From assembly GCA_021234155.1 (NCBI GenBank), contig JAJEKV010000035.1, positions 9,982,407-10,046,406 of the forward strand: 64,000 nucleotides of DNA, given 5' to 3'. The position numbers were made by a program, and so were the translations under genes. Origin of the DNA: Isoetes taiwanensis (Eukaryota > Streptophyta > Lycopodiopsida > Isoetales > Isoetaceae). The stretch's first letter is position 1; every line of letters begins with the position of its first letter. Below, piece by piece: positions 57,436 through 64,000 of the stretch. A model generated the notes under the pieces. It made no database searches and was not told the origin of the DNA. It saw only the letters and a program-made list of their open reading frames with translations.

Positions 57436-57503
57436 GTCTCACACGTTGCGCCTAGCCCGATAATGAGAAGCTCATTTTACATCTTGGCCTGACGTGTGAA
57501 GAC
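57436..57503. repeat. Leader dyad hairpin 3, right unit
   Basis: Outer arms GTCTCACACGTTGCGCCTAG and CTGACGTGTGAAGAC; inner dyad GATAATGAGAAGCTCATTTTA. Confidence 0.85.
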
Positions 57504-57650
57504 TATGGTGGTTTAACTGCTAGAATTTTATACTTTCTAAGCATGTTTCTGGGAATATGATATATTAGTTCTACTAATTCTTAACTCAAAATTAGAATTA
57601 TCAAGTTATTTTACTGTAATTCATGACTTTCTTTAATGTTTCAAGCTGAA

Positions 57651-57712
57651 TGTCTCACCGTTAATGACCCGAAAATGAGATTCTCATTATACGTCTGGCG
57701 CGGCGTGTGAGA
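57651..57712. repeat. Leader dyad hairpin 4, right unit
   Basis: Arms TGTCTCACCGTTAATG and CTGGCGCGGCGTGTGAGA around GAAAATGAGATTCTCATTAT; the left arm is damaged. Confidence 0.8.
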
Positions 57713-57874
57713 TTCCTACTTTGTTTTCATCTATTTTAACTGTTACTAGCTTAGCATAAACTACAAAAATGAGAAAAAAAAAATTTTTTCCCATTTTTCG
57801 AGGTTTAAGGATCCTATCAAGTTAGTACTACTGGGATCATGGTCAGTGCTTTGCTCTTGGTCTCCAAGAACATT

Positions 57875-57886
57875 GCTTTGATACCA
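57875..57886 (-). other. Gypsy primer-binding site (initiator Met tRNA), right unit
   Basis: The minus strand reads TGGTATCAAAGC two bases inside the 5' LTR, one mismatch from the plant tRNA-iMet complement. Confidence 0.9.
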
Positions 57887-57888
57887 TT

Positions 57889-59552
57889 TGTGGCGTCCCC
57901 TACTGCGTTATCGGTGCACTCACCGTATACAAACAGGAGTTCATCCCCATACCAGCTCCATCTCCGATCTGGGGCCCTCCACATGACCTTGCGTGTGCGG
58001 GTTCGATTGGGAAGAGTGAAAGGGTCATTTTACCCCGTCTCCCTCAGGGCCTACCTAGCTGCGGAAGCGTAAACATACATGTCAGTATACAAAGCATCAC
58101 ATATCTACCTCTAGGGTAGTACATCACATCTGCATAGACTATGATCAGCACAATGCATATGGGGAATCCTACCCAGGGCTCAGACTCAAGGGGATGACCC
58201 GGCGGCTTGGGTCTCCCGGTTCAAAGGAGCATGAAATTCATGGCAATGGATTGGGCTGGCATAAGAACATGGCATTGGGTTGTCCCTCCATCCGCCCCTC
58301 CGTCCCGCACACTTTGCGTAGTAGGCTGAAAAGTGTTGGGACTGGCCTGTAGCCACGGGATCGTGGCCGAAGGGGCTACATCACGGGTGGATCTCCCAGT
58401 CCCGATGGGGCGGTAGGGATCTCTCCCCGCAGAGATCTACATCTTGCGACTCAAGGAGGCTAGAGGGCCCCTGCCCTTATTCGACTTGAACCCACTGGAG
58501 AGTGACGCATCACCCCACGGGTGTCGAGCCCATGCCTTGCCCACACTCAGTGGCAAGCCATTAGGCCTAGTCCCAATGATCCCCGGTAGACATTACACAC
58601 CAGAGGGATCGTTCAAGAGTCAGGACACGAACCTCCTTATGAGCCAGTCTGGTCCCTTCACCCACAACCAGGTGTGGTTCTTGTGCACAAGCCGAATCTA
58701 TAGTGTACTAGAGAGGCTAATCTAGGAGCATCTACTACCAAGCTTTAGGTCTCTACCCCCCTTCCCAATACAAGGAGTTCATAGAGATACATCATCCATA
58801 TACGTCATAGAAGAACTAAAGAACTAGATCTAATCTATATCATAGAGTTAGGTTCTTTAGTTAGAGTCTGCTGTCTAGAGATCTAGAGGGCTGCTATGGG
58901 CAATTTAATAGGCTAAACCTACTGATTCAATGACTAAAAGATGGTTGAAGCTATTAAATTGCCTAAATACCTGATCCTTGAGTGGCTCCTCTTGACCTGA
59001 GTTCGACCATCCTGCTGAAATGCTCGAACCAAGGAAAACTAATGATGCAGTTCTCTCAGACAGAGTCTGGGAGGCGGTTTTGGCTCTTGAGGCAGCCAAA
59101 ACAGAGTTCTAAAACCTTAGAAACGAAATTGGGCAAGTTAGGGTTTTCCCTCCTAAATAGACAAGGGGGTTGGCTAGGGTTTCCAATTATCCCCTTTAGG
59201 CATGTGGGATAATTGGGAATGGGCCCACTTGCCTTTAATGGCTAGGTGGCAAAATGTGCCCACATGGAAAGGTGTGCCCACATTAATGTGCATATTGGTA
59301 AATGTGCACATTAATTGCACACTTGGGTATGGCCCGCTTGGCATAAAGTGTCCACATGGGAAAATGTGCACCTAGATAAATGTGCACATGGTTAAATGTG
59401 CACATTAATAAATGCACACTCCTTGCAAGTTGGCCCCTAGGGGCTACCCACCTGGCTACACGTCGGCGTACACGTCAGTCGGGGTGGCGTGTACGCGTGA
59501 CGAGGCAGTACAGTATACGTCCTGGGACCGTATACTGTACTGGAACGTCACA
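57889..59552 (-). repeat. Gypsy LTR 3 (5' LTR of right unit), 1664 bp
   Basis: TGTGGCGTCCCC to GGAACGTCACA, colinear with LTR 1 over its whole length. Differences from LTR 1 are concentrated at CAG/CTG sites near its start and middle; the AT-rich half is nearly identical. Confidence 0.92.
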
Positions 59553-59557
59553 ACTTC
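59553..59557. repeat. Gypsy target-site duplication, right (ACTTC)
   Basis: Matches 35133-35137. Confidence 0.9.
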
Positions 59558-60005
59558 TGCCCAGACTTTTCATGATTACTACTACAATATATCCCCCATC
59601 ATCCAACACAAAGTGAACACACATCACTTGCAGAGTAATCTCCCAGCATTGTCACCCCTCCCCATTTTTGAATAAGCTCAGGAGTTTGAACGTTTGCCTC
59701 TGCCAGATAACACTGCATTCCTGCCTCTGCTGTGCTTGTTATTCCCATATACAAATAGTACACATTGTTTGGTGACTTTAGGAAAATGTCCACCTGTGGA
59801 AACGCATTTACCTATTACTGAATATTACAGATGAAAAATAGTTATTACATGGCAGATGAATTTGTACAAGCATTGTAAATTCCGCAGATGGTTGTATTGT
59901 TATATTGAATTAAAATGTGCCAAGAGTTTAACTGATTTGCTCACCTTATGTCACATTGTATATTGTGAGTAACATAAAATAGTCCTATCACGCATATACA
60001 CTTGC
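59558..60005. other. Non-coding flank 3' of the DUF7869-type gene
   Basis: No ORF of note. Probably 3' UTR or flank of the minus-strand gene that follows. Confidence 0.5.
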
Positions 60006-61111
60006 CTAATTGTTAACCTGTATTTCCCTCTGTTTTCTGTTTGCACGTTGAGAGAAAATAAATTCTCTGAAGTCGGCAGTCTCCTTTAGAAGCTCAACTA
60101 CTGGCATGGGAGTGTAAGAGTCTTCAATGATACGAACCAAAGTGGGAAGACAAAAAGCTTTTTTTCTTTTTAGACGCACTGAAAACCTGCTGAACATCTG
60201 ATCTATTTGATCGTGTGTATGCCCTACTAGTAAGAATCCGAGCTTTATTTTTCTGAAAATCTCCAGCTCCACTAGCATGGCACAGTAAGCAAAGAGTGTT
60301 TGATTTTTGTTCTCCCTGGTAGTGTTGTCAAGTTGCAGAGTAGAGCATTGGTGGTAGCTAGCATTTGCTCTAAAAAGAACCTTGTTAAGAATTGTAATTG
60401 TGAGATTTGGATCACCATGCAAATTAGGATATGTTAAAAAGACTTTGCACTTTAGACTCCCATTGAAGACCATGGCCCCTACGAGGTGGACCTTGACAAA
60501 GCATTCTTCTGGCACATCTTTTGGAATGTTCAAAAAATGAGGTAGAGTCGTCTTTTTCTGACCCATTCCATCAATCACAACGGACATGTACTCAAGTGGA
60601 CGCTCAAGAGCTTTTTTTCCTATGCTTAGCAAGCTTCCTTCTTTCAGCTGCTTGTTGGTCACGGTGTTTAGCAAGCTTCTGTTGCACAATGTCTGTTGAA
60701 GGAGGCAGGTCAAAACAATTACATGATGCAAGTACGAGAATGAAGAACTTGAACTTACTTTTTTCGAGCTCTGTCCTTGCAGTTTCTTTTTGACTCTTGA
60801 TTACGCACCGCGTTGAGCACACATACATTACGTGGTCTTCGAGGAATTTTTACAAGCCAAATTCATTTTCCACAATCTAGTGAAATGTGAATAAGAGATA
60901 TGCTTTGAGACCCACCAGATGTCTCTTTGTATTCTTTGAAAACATCTTTTTTTGTGATGTTATCTGTCAAGTGATACATATTGCTATTTGGCAATTTTTC
61001 ACATGTTTCTCTGAAGTATTTCTCCATCCATGCCACAGCAGCTAGGGCATACATTGTTACAATTCTTCCGGGCCCACGGTGGTCATCAATGCTAGGATTT
61101 TTGTCTAATCT
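60006..61111 (-). CDS. DUF7869-type protein, C-terminal domain and linker (several frames)
   Basis: The frame 60006-60731 carries the domain core: YMSVVIDGMGQKKTTLPHFL, then LTITILNKVLFRANASYHQC, TLQLDNTTRENKNQTLFAYC, FRKIKLGFLLVGHTHDQIDQ and MFSRFSVRLKRKKAFCLPTL. VIDGM, LQLDN and GHTHxxID are hallmark blocks of this eukaryotic family of unknown function. The acidic residues suggest an RNase H-like, transposase-related fold (inference). Upstream, YVCSTRCVIKSQKETARTEL joins across a 66-bp GTAAGT...AACAG intron (60693-60758) to NIVQQKLAKHRDQQAAERRK. A seven-A run near 60615 puts the next block out of frame. DHRGPGRIVTMYALAAVAWM and YHLTDNITKKDVFKEYKE (60863-61111) are the family's N-terminal part, with stops at about 61134 and 60890. 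Confidence 0.82.
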
Positions 61112-61148
61112 TTTTATGTATTCGAGACATTACGGAGGAACCCGGTGA

Positions 61149-62182
61149 TTACCGCGACCATGAAGCATTTTGACACACTTCTTGCCGATTGATATAGTGC
61201 AAGAAGTTGTGCACATGTCGTTCTAACATAATAAGCCAAGTAGGCATTACGTTCGAAATTGTCATAGAACCGTAATGGTCTCTAATTGCACGCAAGTTTA
61301 GCCATGTTGAATTTGCTAATGCATCCCAATGAACGAAGATGTAGTTAGAAATTTTTCTTATTTTCTGCTCGTCCATTAGATTTCTTCTTCTTATGGAAGA
61401 ACATGCTCTCAAGCTGAAATCTACTTTGAATTTCTTTGAAGATTGGTTAGAGAACATGTAATCTCGTTGTTCCTTGTCAGGGTCTTCATCCTCTGATGAG
61501 AGTTCCACTCTAGGAGTGACCTCCTCTTCCCTTAGTGGAGTGTTCCTGGAGGAAAATAAACCACGTGACACAGTACCCGGAAAATTCAAAGGGACAGTGT
61601 TAAATGTAGGTGATGGGCCGTAGGATGTTGTTGCTTGATTGTGTTGACTAGGTGTCGTGTCAAACATTTCTCTTATTGCTGTTTGAAATTCTGCAAACCC
61701 ATGTGTCACAACATTTATGGGAGGAGGTGGGGACCCTACAACCTCGTCTTCATTTGTGCACAAGTCATGGTGAGAAAAGTCATGGAGAATTTCACATTCT
61801 TGTGGGCGTGTTGCACCCTTGTACTTGTTCCCTACACAAATAGTGGGGCATTCTTTTTTCGAAACATATGTTGTCGCGCATCTGCAGCATACGGTGATGG
61901 TACAAAAAGGAGGTGGTAGTCTCACGTATGCAGTGGAGATGGAACGAAGGGAGGAGGCAACCTACTCTTGAAAGGGCCTCGGGAGGGTTGGAAAGGTGGT
62001 GGCAGTCTACTATGTGATGGACTTGGAGAATCGTCAAGGACTAACAAGGATGTTGTAGAGGCAGGAGATGAGGAAGCCTGGGCACCAGGCAAAAACACAT
62101 GCTCATCGGGCGTTTCCTCTAAAGTAGAGGAACTCGGTGCAACAAAAGGTGGTGGAAGTCTGTTCTGGATGCGATTAACCAT
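61149..62182 (-). CDS. Pro-rich, Cys-containing N-terminal part of the DUF7869-type gene
   Basis: A start at 62182 gives MVNRIQNRLPPPFVAPSSS. The motif RLPPPF occurs four times (NRLPPPF, SRLPPPFQ, SRLPPPFV and RLPPPFCTI) in a Ser/Pro-rich tail; the fourth is one frame off at about 61925. A Cys cluster follows, ITVCCRCATTYVSKKECPTI with further CVGNKYKGATRPQECEILHD, which could bind zinc. After that come an acidic LSSEDEDPDKEQRD stretch and LMDEQKIRKISNYIFVHWDA, PTWLIMLERHVHNFLHYINR. Zinc-cluster N-termini of this type occur in some CACTA/Plavaka-like transposases, but the resemblance is weak. It may be one gene with 60006-61111 or a separate gene. Confidence 0.6.
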
Positions 62183-62855
62183 CTTCAAAAACTTCAACTA
62201 GTACAGATACGGACGCAACTTTTGAACGTTTGCTATTCGAGAATACAAAGTTTCAAGCCAAGGAGAAGTCTGCTATTCCGGAATACATGTTAGCACACAT
62301 TTTGAACCAAACGTATTCCGGTATACATAGAAATGAACATGTGTCTGAAGGAGACCTTTAAAAAGAAAATTTCTGGCGCTCAGTCGTGTATTCCGCATTC
62401 AACGCTCCAGCCGCTCCGAGTTAGCGCCTTCGGATACTTCTGCTCGATCTTATTCCGTTTTACATAGCACGCAGCATGGACAAGTAAGCGGTAAAAGTAC
62501 AATGTACGGGCTTTTTTTAGAAATGTTGTTTAGGCAGAGGTCGAAGTGTATTCCGGAATACACTTTGGCCTAGCGCCGAAGGCCAAAGTGTATTCCGGAA
62601 TAGGCCGAAGTGTATTCCGGAATACACTTTGGCCTCGGCTGCTAAAAATGTATTCTAATACACTTTGGCTCAGCTAGGCAAAGTGTATTCCGGAATACAC
62701 TTTGACCTTCAGTTTGAAATAGTTTTGCTACAAAAACATTAAATTTAGTGCATTTTTAAGCGCTTTAGCAGGAGAATTTAGACATTTTTATTCTGGAATA
62801 CACTTTCTAGTTCACATTGCTTTAACTAAAACAGTTTGTTACTGTGATGCTGCAG
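62183..62855. promoter_or_regulatory. Divergent intergenic region with a TATTCCGGAATA palindrome array
   Basis: Eleven full or partial copies of the 12-bp palindrome TATTCCGGAATA start at 62234, 62274, 62314, 62389, 62451, 62549, 62591, 62613, 62651, 62686 and 62789. The first three are exactly 40 bp apart. Three copies are extended to AAGTGTATTCCGGAATACACTT, and a GGCC(T/G)-flanked subset can form larger stem-loops. The array lies between the start regions of two divergent genes. Confidence 0.8.
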
Positions 62856-63998
62856 GCAGGAACATGGTGTCCAAAAACCCAAAAGAAGCTTCAAGTTCAC
62901 GACAAGGAAACCCGCGCCAGAAAAGGAACAAGAGACCACTGAGCCACAAATATACGAGAACTTTCAGACGCAGTGGTACGTCACGAGAGGTTTCGCAGGA
63001 AAGTACAGCAATGTCACTTTCCTGTATGTCTGTCGCAGCCCAGGGCAAAAACGGTACGACGAGTCTGAGTTTGTGTGCATGGGGTCCATCCAGCACGTGG
63101 AGTCAGTTATTGGGCAGGCCAAACAACAACCAAGACTTTCGTTTAAAACGTGCAGCCTACACGGCTTTACAGTTACATTGCCCACTATATAAATAAGCTG
63201 GCATTGTCAACCATCCTTAATACGGTATCAAGCAGCAGAAGTGAAGCACTGGACTACAGTGCTTCTGAAGCAGAAGAAGGTGGTGGTGATGACGAGGACG
63301 AACCTGGGAGTAATGAGGACGATGAAAATTTGGTTGAGTCCGAACCTGAAGCACCCCCACCACCACCACCAAAGAAGCAAAGACAAACTGTGGCTGCCAA
63401 GGAGCCCAAGAAAAGAAAGACAACGGTACTTGCTATTGAAGATGCACCCCAGGAAACAGGGAAAAAAACAAAGGGGAAGGGCAAGGCCCCAGGGGTTGCA
63501 ATTAAAGAAAAAAAGATAGACAAGACGGCAGAACAGATGGAAGAAATAAATAAAAATAAGTATGTTCAAGGAGTGATTTACCTTCCTGTCACCTGCATGA
63601 AGCTGCCACCTAAGGACAAGACAGGAGAGAGACCACTCCAAGTGAGAAAAATTTATGCGGATCACGTCAGCAACATGAAAGACAGGATAAGGAGTAACCC
63701 AAATGCACATGTTGCTCCAATAGTTGTGCTTGTCGACAGAAGCCAGTGCACGGACCCGGCCAGTTATGACAGAGAGTGTGCAGATTAGTACACACATTAT
63801 GTGCTGGGTGGAAACCATAGCTTCAAAGCTCGCAGGCAACTCTATAAAGAAAAGCAGAATCCAAGATACCTCTCCGTCCTCTGTGCGGTGTATTGTGGCC
63901 TGACTGACGAAGAGGCGAAAATAGTGGCCAACACACACAATGCGGATAACGAGTACAAACTCAAAATGAGTTTTGTCGATAAAATTAGATTCATGCAC
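62856..63998 (+). CDS. ParB/sulfiredoxin-like domain protein (partial, runs off window)
   Basis: After a plausible acceptor (GATGCTGCAG, 62855) an open frame reads QTQWYVTRGFAGKYSNVTFL, YVCRSPGQKRYDESEFVCMG and SIQHVESVIGQAKQQPRLSF to 63190. A second frame (from about 63230) has an acidic stretch (EAEEGGGDDEDEPGSNEDDE), PPPPPPKKQRQ, Lys-rich NLS-like KEPKKRKTTV and KKTKGKGKAPG, then LPVTCMKLPPKDKTGERPLQ, VRKIYADHVSNMKDRI and APIVVLVDRSQC. After one TAG (63786) it continues HYVLGGNHSFKARRQLY, LSVLCAVYCGLTDEEAKIVA and NTHNADNEYKLKMSFVDKIR. The order (partner residues, then xVLGGNHSxKA) mimics the ParB/Srx nucleotide-binding core, GGNH replacing the GERR box. The role is unknown, with a nuclear protein likely. 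The TAG may be an error (CAG). Confidence 0.6.
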
Positions 63999-64000
63999 AG

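Larger units (their letters stand above)
35138..59552 (-). mobile_element. Ty3/gypsy chromovirus array: LTR-internal-LTR-internal-LTR
   Basis: Three LTR copies (35138-36790, about 46673-48063, 57889-59552) enclose two nearly identical internal regions read on the minus strand. A single ACTTC duplication flanks the outer ends and no duplication is visible around the middle LTR. So the whole 24.4 kb behaves as one insertion that later expanded, probably by unequal recombination between LTRs. RT/RNase H before integrase and a C-terminal chromodomain identify a chromovirus. Frameshifts cluster at CAG/CTG sites. Confidence 0.92.

Noticed and set aside
57875-57886. Match to initiator tRNA as a tRNA gene
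   Set aside because: Only 12 bases match, in the position of a retrotransposon primer site; there is no cloverleaf.
62234-62800. Palindrome array as a CRISPR array
   Set aside because: Spacing is irregular after the first three units, repeats are only 12-22 bp palindromes, there are no cas genes, and the DNA is eukaryotic.
63228-63998. 256-residue minus-strand ORF at the right end
   Set aside because: It is the antisense of the ParB-like gene. Its hydrophobic look comes from reading Lys/Pro/acidic codons backwards.

Overview
This is a repeat-dominated piece of a plant nuclear genome. Four things point to a land plant: copia and chromodomain-bearing gypsy retrotransposons primed by initiator-Met tRNA, L1-like LINEs with a zf-RVT tail, Helitron and hAT elements, and a trihelix/Myb-SANT-like gene with GT-AG introns. 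The element mix, and a DUF7869-type gene, would fit a fern or other seedless plant, but the species cannot be fixed from the sequence. There are no operons, rRNAs, tRNA genes or CRISPR arrays.

Layout. Copy A (1-10609) and copy B (20716-35132) are direct copies of one locus. Each holds a LINE on the minus strand (family 1), a second LINE tail, AT-rich DNA with a 304-bp Helitron, and a small trihelix-like gene. They differ by separate later events. B gained a hAT-like element (23476-24398), a foldback element (27947-28751) and a LINE inserted in the last codons of the trihelix gene (33549-34700). A lost 302 bp of LINE endonuclease and about 190 bp of the trihelix gene. Between A and B lie a 5'-truncated zf-RVT LINE (11340-14434), a copia element with a truncated left LTR (14435-18754) and 2 kb with no recognisable gene.

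From 35138 to 59552 is one large Ty3/gypsy chromovirus array, LTR-internal-LTR-internal-LTR, read on the minus strand and bounded by one 5-bp target duplication (ACTTC). Each internal region carries gag, protease, RT, RNase H, integrase and a chromodomain. Upstream of gag it also carries two extra ORFs and four long dyad-symmetric hairpins. The middle LTR has lost its polypurine-tract end.

The right end (59558-64000) is different. A DUF7869-type gene (minus) and a gene with a ParB/sulfiredoxin-like nucleotide-binding motif (plus, running off the window) diverge from a 0.6-kb interval that holds about eleven copies of a TATTCCGGAATA palindrome. This is the best candidate for an undescribed mobile or DNA-binding system.

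Caution on sequence quality: where duplicated copies disagree, the differences sit overwhelmingly at CAG/CTG trinucleotides and are often indels. This looks like systematic base-calling error at CHG-methylated cytosines, so many frameshifts here may not be real.
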